Notes under the pieces: model-generated
Databases searched by the model: none
Seen by the model: only the letters and a program-made list of their open reading frames with translations
Told to the model about the DNA's origin: nothing
From: Liquidambar formosana
Taxonomy: Eukaryota > Streptophyta > Magnoliopsida > Saxifragales > Altingiaceae
Length of the DNA: 64,000 bases
Direction of reading: 5' to 3'
NCBI GenBank assembly: GCA_039720395.1
Contig: CM077833.1
Location: 8,509,036-8,573,035 of the forward strand
Translations under genes and position numbers: made by a program
Shown here: piece by piece, positions 1-10,459 of the stretch
How positions within the stretch are numbered: position 1 is the first letter of the stretch
Layout of the letters: every line of letters starts with the position of its first letter

Positions 1-206
1 TGGGTCCAATTCGCACCAAAAGTTATGAAATTGAATCAACATGGATTATATCATAATTCAAAGATAGGAAAGTGCATGAACTTGGTTTTAAAAGCAAGAA
101 CTTGAAAAGTTGACATAAGTTCCCCTATAGGCTTAATACAAGGATGTCACGAGTTAAGAGTTTCTAGATGTTTAAATTGAGTTCCTAAAACTTAAAATAA
201 GTCTCT

Positions 207-3200
207 TCAACGCTTTCTTGGTGGTTTCCTTCTCTTACTTGGCCCTGTCTCTTCTGTTGGTGGAGGAGGTGGTGGAGCTGCAGTTGTGTTGTATCGAGGG
301 AAGGAATGAATTTGCAAGTTTCCAAAAAAATAAATGATTTAAGTACTACTTTTTAAAGAAAAAATAAATATTTTTAAAAGCTTTTTATTTGAGCTGTCCT
401 TACTGGGTGTGATTGTTCGACCTCCCCACGCGCCTCTTGCCTTGATAGGCACAGGCTCATCCTTATTAGGTTCCTTCTCAACCTAGAAGTGAGGTTTATC
501 CATTCTTGTGTATACCCAGGAGGTGTTTGTAAAAAAAGAGTTTGAGTGATAAGTATCTAGTGAATATTTGAGACTAACAAAATCAAGTTAATCTTGAAAC
601 TCACAGTCTCATATCGAGGATCTATTTATGGAACCTTATCCATCACGGGAGGTGCTATATTCTTAGGCACAATGTCATCTCCCTGACACAGGTCAATAGT
701 CCACCTAGGCTGAGGCAAGGAAGGGATTGCATCCCTATTCATGCCCTCATTGTCACTATCCACTTGCACCCCTGACACATTTGAGGTTGAACCTACTGTG
801 GAATGGTGACTACGAGCTTGCCGTCCCTGAAAAAAGTTGCACATAGTCAGCTAAGAAATACTTGTAAGTATGTAAATGTTTAGATATGTACTTACCTCTA
901 CAGGTAGAACCCCTACAACCCTAGGAGGCATCAGACACCTCCTACAAAAACTCTCATAGTCCCCATTTGAGACTATAAAGTCACTTGCATCCTTGCCTTT
1001 TATGGACTTGATCAACTTATGTCCCTCCAAAGAATTTGCATGTCTCATCCCTATGGGTGGTGGCATAAGAACCACAGCTACATTGATGTCGCCTTTCACT
1101 TGGTGCCAAACTCTTTCACCAAGGTGCTAGTAGCGACCCTTTGGACCCTCTAGAAAGATGCGCTTTTTGGTTATGTCAACGCACCTATGGCATTGCTCCT
1201 CAAGGGCATATTTCCACTGTGCCCATGGGTCCCAATTCACCTGATTCATGAATTTAAGTTAGGTAAAAGAATTAAAGAGAATAGAATTGAAAAAGATAAT
1301 AGTCTTAGAGGTTACATTGTCTGCAGTAATGCACGCCAAGAATGCTCTAGCGTGAGCATAATCATGTTTATTGCCCACAGAATTACACTTGTTGTTGATG
1401 TGGTAGTTGGACATAATGGGCCATGAGGGATTGTTGTCAATGAGAGTAGGACGCTCAAATCCTAAGTACTGGTAGTACCAAATCTGTTTCCAAGAAAATG
1501 ATTTTTTTTTTAAAGAAAAAGAAAAAGAAAAATGATGTAATGATTTTAAGGAAGCTTGCCGACTGATTTACCTCCCAAATGAATGACATCCCACAATGGT
1601 TTGTGCTCACTCCACGGGATCTGTCGCTTATTGACCTATATAGCACAGCAAGAGCAATGCTACCCTAGTTATATTCACCGATTTCCCATACATTTTCCAT
1701 GCATGCAAGATGTCCTAGGAGAGCAATATCACCAGAACTAGCAAAGATTATGGTGGATAGCATATAAAGTATGAAAGCTTGGGTGAGGTATGAGGGATCC
1801 ACTCCATCGCCTTCTCTTTAATCACAAAAGTTATTCTTTAACCAGGTTCTGCATACCCCACTCCTTTGAACTAGAACCATGGTCCCAAGTTGTTCCATGA
1901 GATAATGGGGATCTCCAGGTGCACCCTTATAGTATGACAATCTCCGCCCCCAAGGCGAAGTCCTGTAATAACTGTGAAATCCGTTGGGGTAAGAGTAATT
2001 TCCCTAAAAATAAAATGGAAAATGTTAGTTATGTCCCACCACAACTTAGTAAGGGCTAGCAATGCTTGTCTATCCCTCTGCTCTACCAACAAAGCATTCA
2101 AGAAATCTCCGAAACTCGTATTATTTATGATCTTTTAAGTTTCGGGTTGCCATATAGCCATCTTGCACCACCATTCGATAACTCCTCCAAGTACATGCCT
2201 TGTTTTATCCTCGAAATTTGGCTACAAAGATTGAAGGAAATCATGGAAATTGTTATTTTAAATATTTGCTATGTTTAATGAATAACTCAAGAATCCTTAA
2301 ATTCATGGTTTTTCAAGTTTTCAAAAGTTTACACATGTGAAAAGAAAGTTCTTTGTAAAGAAAAGTACTTCAAAAATCATGAGTTAACATTCTAAAGAAT
2401 ACCTTTGAGTTTCCCTTTGATTTTCCAAAGTATTTGAAAGCAAAAGAATGGTTTTATTCCTTTGGGAATTTTATCAAACACTTATAGGCATTGTTATGCC
2501 CACAAAGTTTCTTTTTGTAGAGAAAAGTATTTCAAAAATCATAGGTTCACATTCTAGGGAATGCCCTTGAGTTTTCCTTTGATTATCTAAAGCATTTGAA
2601 AGAAAAAAGAAAGATTTTATTCCTTGGGAATTTTATCAAACACTTGGTAGGCATGGTTATGCCCACAAGGCTTTTTCTAAAGAAAAGTGTTTTAAAACTC
2701 ATGTGCAAACCTCCTAGAAAATACCCTTGATTTTTTGTTTAAGTACTTTGAGCATTTGAAAACAAAAAGAATGATTTTATTCTCTTGGGAATTTTATCAA
2801 ACATTTGGTAGGCATAGTTATGCCTACAAGGTTTTTTGTAAAGAAAAGTATTTCAAAATTCATGGGTTAGCACTCTAGGGAATTCTTTTGAGTTCACTTT
2901 TGATTATCTTGACTATTTGAAAGCAAAAAGAATGGTTTTATTCTCTTAGGAATTTTATCAAACACTTGGTGGGCATAGTTATGCCTATGTTGGAAAATAG
3001 GTCTTTATACATGGAAAACTCCCAAAAGTTGTCAAAATAGCAAGAACTCAATGCATTACATTCATAAGAATAACAAATACTTGAAATGAAAGAATAAGGA
3101 TGTACTTGAAGAAGTTGGGAATTATCTTACCTCATTCATGGAATGGATGTAGGAAAGATGATGGTTGGGCTCCAAGAGCAAACTATCCGGTTGCACTTCA

Positions 3201-3283
3201 TATTGAGGAGTTTTGTATGTCTTCTTGAGGAAATGATATGGATACTTGGCATTTGAATACCTGTTTGTTGATGAAGTACTCAT
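207..3283 (-). pseudogene. Antisense plant mobile domain (PMD) gene, multi-exon, decayed
   Basis: This gene runs opposite to its host element. Its protein resembles the plant mobile domain, the family of Arabidopsis MAIN/MAIL1 and of many transposon-borne copies. Exons were placed by splice signals and by alignment to the copy in element B: exon 1 at 3131-3283 (ATG at 3283; donor GTAAGA), exon 2 at 1572-2221 (core motif WWDITNIFHF then EITLTPTDF; donor GTAAAT), exon 3 at 1316-1483, exon 4 at 896-1240 (345 bp; donor GTAAGT), exon 5 from 826, exon 6 near 402-483, and a last exon ending with TGA at 207-209. The C-terminus is proline-rich, then basic (SKRRKPPRKR), like a nuclear localisation signal. 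Exon 2 has frame breaks and stops, so it is a pseudogene. Nuclear DNA or chromatin action is known for MAIN/MAIL1 and only inferred here. Confidence 0.72.
2300..2990. repeat. ~161-bp tandem repeat inside PMD intron 1
   Basis: About four degenerate units. The phrase GGCATnGTTATGCC recurs at 2487, 2650, 2811 and 2972, giving steps of 163, 161 and 161 bp. The array sits between exons 1 and 2 of the antisense PMD gene. Element B has two related units (phrase GGCATTTTATC at about 32703 and 32864) at the same place, so this is an old feature of the intron. Confidence 0.85.
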
Positions 3284-3528
3284 GTTGGGTGTTCTTGAAA
3301 AAATGAGTTTGATTTGAAAAAGTAAGTTGGCAAGTATGATTAATGAATCAAAGATTGTTTTGATTCTTTGAAAATGATGTTGTTGGTATTAATTCACCAT
3401 AATGATTCAAATTTAATGCCAAAAGTTTGGTATTTTGAATGTTGGGAATGTTGGTTGTTGGGTTTCTAGAGAGAGAAGCTCTTATAAACCAAGAAAAGAA
3501 GGATGAACAAATGAGGGAAGGTGCAAGG

Positions 3529-3650
3529 CTATATAGCCAAAACACCCCCCAAAACCTAGAAAAAAGCCACCCTTGAGTGATCGGTTGGCCCCAACCGGTC
3601 CAATCGGTTCACCAACTGGTCCAACTGGTTCGGTCCAACCAGTCCCCTAG
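3529..3650 (-). promoter_or_regulatory. Antisense PMD promoter: TATA box plus 79-bp palindromic module
   Basis: On the minus strand CTATATAG lies at 3529-3536, about 250 nt before the PMD start codon, followed by a pyrimidine-rich leader. Upstream of it, 3572-3650 is built of inverted repeats such as CGGTTGG-cc-CCAACCG and several GGTCCAAC / ACTGGTT repeats. Length and position match the 80-bp module ahead of the PMD gene of element B, although the sequence of the sites differs. Confidence 0.55.
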
Positions 3651-4860
3651 CCCACTTTTGTTTTGTGCATTTTGTGCATATTTTCGCTCATTTGGCCCCT
3701 TTTTTGCTTGCTTTTTTTTTGTTGATGAAATTCATCTTAAAATGCCTAGAAAATGATATGAATAAATTAAAATGCATTAAATGATGTTGATTTGGTCACT
3801 AATTGAATTATTAGTTTACTCATGGTGATATTTGCAAGCATACTTTAACATTTGCTTTGTTAAAGGAGCTTATATTTGGATGATGGAAGGATGATGCTTA
3901 GGATATTTATTTGGAATCATGGAATTTTATATTCTTTGATTTTTCATGATGGATTGCTATTGCTATTTATTTCTTCAAGAAATTAAAGCACAATGAAATT
4001 GCTTGGGTGTTCTTGCTTATTTTAACCCTAGGGTTAAATTAAAACTTTGTTGATTGGATGATAAGTTGTTGAATGCTTGCAATGCTTTGTAAGGATCACG
4101 AAATTGTTATTTCTTGATTCTTTATGATGAATTGACATTGCTATTAATTTCTTGAGAAAATTATAGCAGAATTGGAATATTTTCTTTAGTTAATTTTAAC
4201 AAAGTTGTTAAAATAAAGCTTATGACTGCGTGGATGAAATTGGTGGTGATAGTATGTTTAAATGATTCTTTGAGTCACATACATGGATTGTTTTGAATTG
4301 CTATTAATTTCTTAAGAAAATTATAGCACAATTGAATTGTTTACTTTGTTTAATTTTAACAAAGTTGTTAAAATAAAGCCTATGATTGCTTGGATGGGAG
4401 TGGTTGTGATAGTATGTTTAAATAACTCTTCGAGTCACATACATGAATTGCTTTGCATTGCTATTTATTTCTTGAGGAAATTATAGTACGGTGGATTGGT
4501 TGCCCTTACTTAATTTTAACAAAGTTGTTAAAATTAAAGTTTCATGATTTTGTTTAGTAAGTATAGTGTGTTTAAATGACCCTTGTAGTCATACACGCCT
4601 CCTATTTTGTGCGTGTCCTCATTAGAAAGAATGAGCGTACATTATAGAAGTATATGTGTCCCTATTAGAAAGAGTAGACATATGAAAGTATAGTGTGTTT
4701 GAATGACCCTTGTAGTCACACACGCCCCTTATTTTGTGCGTATCCTCATTAGAAAGAATGAACGTACATCATAGAAGCATATGTGTCCCTATTAGGAAGA
4801 ATAGGCATATGAAAGCATCGTATGTTTAAATGACTTTCGTAGTCACATACAACCCCTTAT
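3651..4860. repeat. Hairpin-containing tandem repeats before the 3' LTR
   Basis: Two sub-arrays are visible. In the first, a perfect inverted repeat TTTTAACAA-ag-TTGTTAAAA occurs at 4194, 4354 and 4514, exactly 160 bp apart. In the second, units of about 127 bp start near 4565, 4690 and 4815, each with GTGTGTTT...GTCACACAC arms and a CATATG-flanked segment. 3651-3960 shows no repeat or gene. The array occupies the same place as the unrelated 93-bp hairpin array of element B. Confidence 0.8.
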
Positions 4861-5011
4861 TTTGTATTCTCACTCGGCAGGTAAGCATACATTATAGCGA
4901 TTATTGATTTCCCCAATAGTTGCTGATGAAATTCAATCTTTGGTTCTTTCCTCTTTTTTTGTGAAAATGGGCTGTCTTTTCTAACATTGGCATCGTTTGC
5001 GGAGCAAACTC

Positions 5012-5028
5012 CACCAATGAGAGGCATC
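5012..5028 (+). other. Candidate polypurine tract of element I
   Basis: CACCAATGAGAGGCATC lies directly against the LTR start TGTAGACA. The corresponding bases before the 3' LTR of element B are CACCAATGAGGGGCTTC, so this junction motif is conserved. It is shorter and less pure than a textbook polypurine tract. Confidence 0.6.
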
Positions 5029-5810
5029 TGTAGACACCCCATTTTCACCCCTATAAGTTCATGATAGCATTTGTTTAAGTTTAGAAGCATTTAGGAATCC
5101 CTAAGCTTTAAAGGATACTTTTTCCCTTTTAAGCCTTAGGAGAATAGGTCATCATTGCATGCATCTTTTTGTCTCTTTGTTGAGTCTTATCACTTGCATT
5201 TAGTTTCTAAGATCATTTTGAATATGTGTGTCAAATTTGGTTCAATTCTAGATAGGTTTGGATAGTAAATTAGAACTTTTGCTACTTGAAGGGCAATTTC
5301 ATCTTTTACTTCGTATATTTTCCAATTGACCCCGAAACTTGTTCCGGATTGTTCCATTGATCTTAAAATGATGAAATGATCCTAATTGAAGCGCCACTTT
5401 AATTATTGAATAGGTTTTGGATTGATTTACCATATTACCCTATAGCTAATTGACCATTTTAATTATTGAATAGGTTTTAGATTGAAATAACCTATATAAA
5501 TTCAGAGACCCATTTTGGGGTGATGTGGGTGCTTGTAGGATGTTTCCTATAACCTTTTCATATCATAACTTAGTCTCTGAATCCTCTCTTGTTTTGTTAA
5601 AACCTGTTTTTCGTTGATCGGAGTCATGTGTTTGGTTTTTAAAGGTATCATTTTAAAACTATTTTAATGGTTTTCCTTTTTTCCTTAAAAAATAAGGTGG
5701 TGACTCCTTGTTTGTTATGCTTTTGTGAACACTTTTAAAAAAAAGGTTTTTATTCATTTAAATTTCTACAAGTCTTTTTAAAAGTAGGGTTTTCCGATCA
5801 AAACCCGTGG

Positions 5811-5816
<6 letters not shown>
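5029..5816 (+). mobile_element. 3' LTR of element I (short, 788 bp)
   Basis: Starts TGTAGACACCCC and ends GTGGTTCACA. It keeps the first ~250 bp and the U5 end of the Tat LTRs seen elsewhere in the window but lacks most of the middle, including a clear TATA box and the long R region. It is either an internally deleted LTR or a short-LTR relative. The U5 hairpin (GATGTGGG at 5522, TAGGA/TCCTA at 5536-5549, TTCATATC at 5557) is still pairable with G-U wobbles. Confidence 0.78.

Positions 5817-5853
<37 letters not shown>
5813..5853. repeat. (CA)n(TA)n microsatellite
   Basis: Dinucleotide run beginning in the terminal CACA of the LTR and switching from CA to TA near 5841. The right target-site duplication of element I, if any, is masked by it. 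Confidence 0.95.
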
Positions 5854-7863
5854 CTGATTTTATATGTAGAAGTTAAAATGTATATGACCTAAAGTGATAT
5901 GCATAATTGTGGTTTTAGCTTCTGAAATATTAAAATGACTTTATGTCATATTGTGGCATCTAATTACTCTGTATAAATGTTGTATTTGGTATATTAAGAT
6001 ACTAATGATGTGGAAAGTGATAGTTGGGACAAAAAGTACCCTTATAGTTAGTGCACTAATATATTAGATTAGTTGGTTTGCAGCCAATAGTAGTATACAC
6101 ATACGTACATGTGGTATAGGTGCTGAGATCGTGATAGGCCTTAGGACCAATGTATGTTATCGATATCATGCTTGTGTTTAAGAAAGCCTATGTGTGTTAT
6201 CTTTGATTTGTGTTTTGCAAGATAATCTCACACAAATTTTCACAACATTGGAACAACTACGTGAAAATAAGTCATCCCAAAGATTTTTGAAAATCTGGGA
6301 TCGGATTTTCTGGTATATTCTAAGATCTTTTTGTGAAATAGCACAACTGCCAGAAATGCCTCATTCCTACAGCATTTTATTTTCTTCTTTAAAAATCAGG
6401 ATTTTTCGCCTTTAATAGCATGCTAAGGAAGTCAAAGTTGTAGAACAAAGTCAAAATCATGAATAGCATGTCGAAATCTTTCCAACACCTCAATCAGAGT
6501 TGCTAAGCTCAATCTGCCCCTATGGGCCTAGTGTACCTCAAAAAATCAACTCTAGCCCAAAAGTCAATCGTGATAAAAAGGCCAACTTTTTAGTTACTCG
6601 AAAAGGAAATAGCGAGACAAGACCATTGCCACAAGTCTTATCTCAATTTGAGGTCCAAAACACTAAAAAAGTCTCTATGGGCCCCACGCACACAAAAAGT
6701 CAACCTTGATAAAAAAAATTCAAATTTATAGGCATTTCTAAGAAAACAATGAAAGGATTTCATTGCAACTGACTGCATCTCAATCAGAACTTAAAAACTC
6801 AAAAGAATTGTAAGCACTTACACAGCTTAAGGAGCGCAAAGAGTCAATTTAGTCAAACTTGATTAGAAAAGGTCAACTCTCAAATCAACCTGATTAGCGT
6901 GTTGAGAAAAATCTATAGCCACTAATCTCACATCATTTGAAGTTCATGAGGTTAAAATATTTGCAATTAAAGTTTAAGAGAGAACGCAAGTGGGGCCCAC
7001 ATGCTTCACAATCCGCGACTGAAAAAAACTGCAATCACAAGCCTAGACTACAGTCAAGTCAAAGAGTTCAAAATTATCTTTTCAACGATAGGTAGATCAT
7101 CCAATTCTAAGCATGTGGCAAAAAGTTACGAGTATTTAGATTTTTTCCGCACGGTTGTGAATAGTAAATAACGCGCATGAAATATTTATCCGTGACCAAG
7201 GGACAAAGAGATAAGGGAATCCTAGTATCCATCTTTCTTGTCCTCCTAAGCTAATAAGATAAGATTTGGATGTGTGGCTAGGATGAAGCCCAAAGGGATG
7301 GATAGTTGAGATCAATCCTCCTATTTACAACTAAACCATCCACTTTGCCTAGAAATACCCCACTTTTCACACACATTAAAGGTTAGCAATTGTGGGTAAT
7401 TGAAGAGAAAATTTAGCAAAATATATATATATATATATTAGAGAGAGATGCTCTCCAAGGGTGGTTGGCTATAGGGGAGGAGCTCCTCTACTCCACCATT
7501 TCTCTACCACCACTCCACTACCACATCACCACCACACCTCCACCACCTCTACCACTTCCACCACTACTAAAACCACCAAAAAAACCTTTCATAGCTGTTG
7601 TCCAAGATGATCCAATCATAAAAAATCTCCATCTTTGGGTTTGGATAGCTTAGGAGGAACACGTCAAAATTACTCCCGTTTTATATGGACTAATTGCCAA
7701 CTTCATGACTATTGACAAACAACTTCTATCGGATTGACTGTTAACTTCACTGTGTTACCAAGTTTTCTTCTTTTTTTTTTCTTTTTTTTTTTTGGATAAG
7801 TTACCAAGTTTTCACCTCTAATTTACTCCAAAGCTTGTTCAACCCAACTCCAGTACTCCAAAT
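5854..7863. other. Gene-free stretch, unassigned
   Basis: No coding frame with recognisable homology. Repeated AAAAGTCAA / GGTCAACT phrases (6560-6890) and a (TA)n run near 7424-7438 suggest old LTR or repeat sequence. A proline-rich open frame near 7465-7653 is a product of CCA/CTC triplets and I do not call it a gene. This sequence is the left flank of the next solo LTR. Confidence 0.5.
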
Positions 7864-8638
7864 TGTCACGACCCAAATATAATAAGCCGTGATCAATAGT
7901 AATGAATCCAGTTTAATTCGGAAAAATCATTTGTAAATCACATAGATGACATGTGTTAGAAAAACTGTTATTTCAATAAAAATTTCGACATGACCCATTC
8001 GTAAATGGGACATACCACGATAAACCCTATTTAATAACATTAAAAATACCCTGTCATTCATCATTAGTATCATCACATGCATAATAATCCATATAAAAAA
8101 ACCTACATAATTAAAATATTACAGACATTAAGTTATTACATGTTCAATGCCCATTGGCCAAATAAAAAGTGTTTAAATATTACATTCCATAATATTATAT
8201 TGTTCAAGTTCATGAAAATTGTTCCAACTAGCATAGTGTGAGTGCCACGCCTAAACCACATAGCTCGAGAGTACGCATTAGCCTCAAAGGACTAACACGG
8301 AGAGGAATCGCCACCCAATAATGGGAATGAGTGAACCTTAGTAGGGTCTAGTTCGTCATAACCAGAGATTTGGGTTCAGAGCTAGGGTACGCAGTTGGGA
8401 AGGTGTTAGGCACCCAGCCACGCCTGGTCAGAATCGGCCCCCACACATGATTAATGGCTTTAATTAATTTAAATATTTGATCAGAATCAACCCTATACAT
8501 TCAATAATAACAGCACACAAACCATGATGTAATAACAGAAACAGGAGTACGGAATAAACATAAAGAATGGAGATACAGATTAACCTACTGTCAGAATAAA
8601 TACAATAAAGAAAAAAAACTGTTTGCTAATATCTCACG

Positions 8639-8709
8639 TGCATACGCAGTGATAAATGCTACGTACACATATAAAATACTGCGTATGCAGTAAAGTAATT
8701 GCGCACGCA
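8639..8709. promoter_or_regulatory. Four palindromic TGCGTAYGCA-type sites at ~20-bp spacing
   Basis: Related 10-bp sites start at 8639 (TGCATACGCA), 8658 (TGCTACGTAC), 8680 (TGCGTATGCA) and 8700 (TGCGCACGCA), with steps of 19, 22 and 20 bp, about two DNA helical turns. They lie downstream of the TATA box in the direction of LTR transcription. Confidence 0.6.
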
Positions 8710-9369
8710 CCAGTTGGCATTTATCTTAGATCTCAGGGATCCCACCTGTATACCAGAACGAGGAACATACGCGATTTTCCACAGATTTATCCCAAGATCA
8801 TTTTCATGCTAAAACAGAACAGAAATTAACCCTACAAGCTATTTCACAAGGAAATACATTGCTAAATAATAAAAACCTGATCCACTACATGATGTTTATG
8901 CGAAGGTATGCATGGAATCCTAGGTTTTCTCAGGAGGAGAATCCACTACGTGATGCGATTCATGTTATCACATATAAGGAATGCAACTGTGCATACATAA
9001 TAAACGTGGCATCCATAAAAATAGCATTCATTCTACTAAAGAAATGATCATGCTAAATAAAAAGTCAAATTACTGGCTTTACCCTCAGGGTTATGCACTC
9101 CACTTGCTTTAGAATTCCTCCTTCTGCACCTCTAGAATTGCAGCCGTCACCTCTTCTCTCTTCTCTCTAGGGTCTTCTCTCTAATTCTAGTCAAAAGTCC
9201 CCTTTCTCAGATGTAAAATGGGTTATATATAGGCTTGGGAGGTAAGATTAGGGTTTCTGCTTGTTTACCCCGAAATCCAGGTCTCCTAAGCATGCTACAG
9301 CACGTTTCCTAAAAGAGTTCCGATTTGGAGGGCAGGAAGCCCGCAAAGAAAGGTTCTAGAAACATGTGG

Positions 9370-9420
9370 TGTGTACGCACCTCAAATAGATGCGTACGCA
9401 CCTCTCTCACTGCGTATGCA
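9370..9420. promoter_or_regulatory. Three palindromic TGCGTACGCA sites upstream of the solo-LTR TATA box
   Basis: TGTGTACGCA at 9370, TGCGTACGCA (perfect palindrome) at 9391 and TGCGTATGCA at 9411; steps of 21 and 20 bp. In the direction of LTR transcription they lie about 140-190 bp before the TATA box, the place where the Tat LTRs carry their palindromic module. Confidence 0.62.
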
Positions 9421-10459
9421 ACAATCTTTCAAAATTCTGATTTATTATCAGTTGCAATTCCGTTGGTCCATTTGGACGTATCCCGAAGTCTGTTAAAGTG
9501 CATAAAATAACCTCATCATAGGGCGTCTCCAATTCAAATCATCGGGTGCAAAATGGGGTGTCTACACATAGCATAGCGAATTAAATTGATTCTGAGCCAA
9601 AAACCTCAAGGTGAGGTCTCCCCACCATGTAATCATCTAAAAATGGTTTATAAAACTAGGAGTGAGTATAAAACTCAGTAGATATAATTTTCAAAAAAAA
9701 ATAACTATAGCATGATAATATAACCAATAAATCATACGTATAAAATATCAAAAAAATCTATAATATGCTATGAATGTAATGAGATACCCTATCCATTTAC
9801 ATTATTCCACAATTACCTCATCTCCCTCTCATTGGAGTTTTCGCATAGAAACAGAGGATTTAAACACAACTTGCAAGAGGACTATACAACACGACATCCT
9901 TACTTGGGACTGCAATGACCTCTATTCGGGAACACAACATGACATCTGTGCTTGGAACTGTAGTACCCAAGACCAAATAAGTGGAAAATACAGTAAGACA
10001 TCCCGTAATCACAGTAGTCCAACTTTAATACTTTTACAAAGTATTTATTTAGTTCCATTTCATGCACATTATGCCAATGATGCCATAGTTATGCATATAA
10101 TTCCCAATGCATGTCAATATATACAGAAAACACCAATATATAATTGTTCCATAATTATATCATGTGGTTGGGCAATGTAAAACATGTAAAATACAAACCA
10201 AAAATAATTTAAATAACATTTACATAGAAAATATACTCAAACTAGTATGTACATAAGTCAATATACCCCAATGTGTAATAATCCTAACATTTGGTTAAGT
10301 ATACTAGACCTCAGTACATCCATTCCAAAACACACATGATAATACATCCATAAAACATGAAGAATCATAATATAGCAAATCATAACTTATATTTAGCACA
10401 TATGGGGTTATACCCTACCCTATTATCATTTCTAAAGTTAAAACCCATGAAAATTACAT

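Larger units (their letters stand above)
1..5816 (+). mobile_element. Element I: 3' part of a Tat/Ogre-type Ty3/gypsy retrotransposon
   Basis: The window opens inside this element, downstream of where pol would lie. In order it holds an antisense PMD pseudogene, an antisense promoter region, tandem repeats rich in hairpins, a conserved purine-containing tract and a 3' LTR. The same order is seen in complete element B (antisense PMD, promoter, hairpin repeats, tract, 3' LTR), which is the main reason for the assignment. LTR segments are recognisably homologous to the larger LTRs in the window, for example the block with GATGTGGG near 5522 and the start with CACCCCATTTT. The 5' part lies outside the window, so size and target-site duplication cannot be given. 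Confidence 0.8.
8237..9566 (-). mobile_element. Minus-strand Tat-type solo LTR, 1330 bp
   Basis: Minus-strand start TGTAGACACCCCATTTT matches the LTR start of element I, and the other end reads GGCGTGGCACTCACA. The perfect target-site duplication CATAG lies at 8232-8236 and 9567-9571. GGTGGCGATTCCTCTC near the 3' end corresponds to GGTGGCGACTCC of the larger Tat LTRs. A TATA box (TATATATA on the minus strand, about 9226-9235) precedes a CT-rich leader. It sits inside the older solo LTR. Confidence 0.88.

Noticed and set aside
7465..7653. Proline-rich short frame
   Set aside because: Created by CCA/CTC-rich low-complexity sequence; no homology or gene context.
9770..10180. 136-residue open frame
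   Set aside because: Lies in the body of the outer solo LTR (7864-14123) and shows no recognisable domain; AT-rich LTR sequence explains it.
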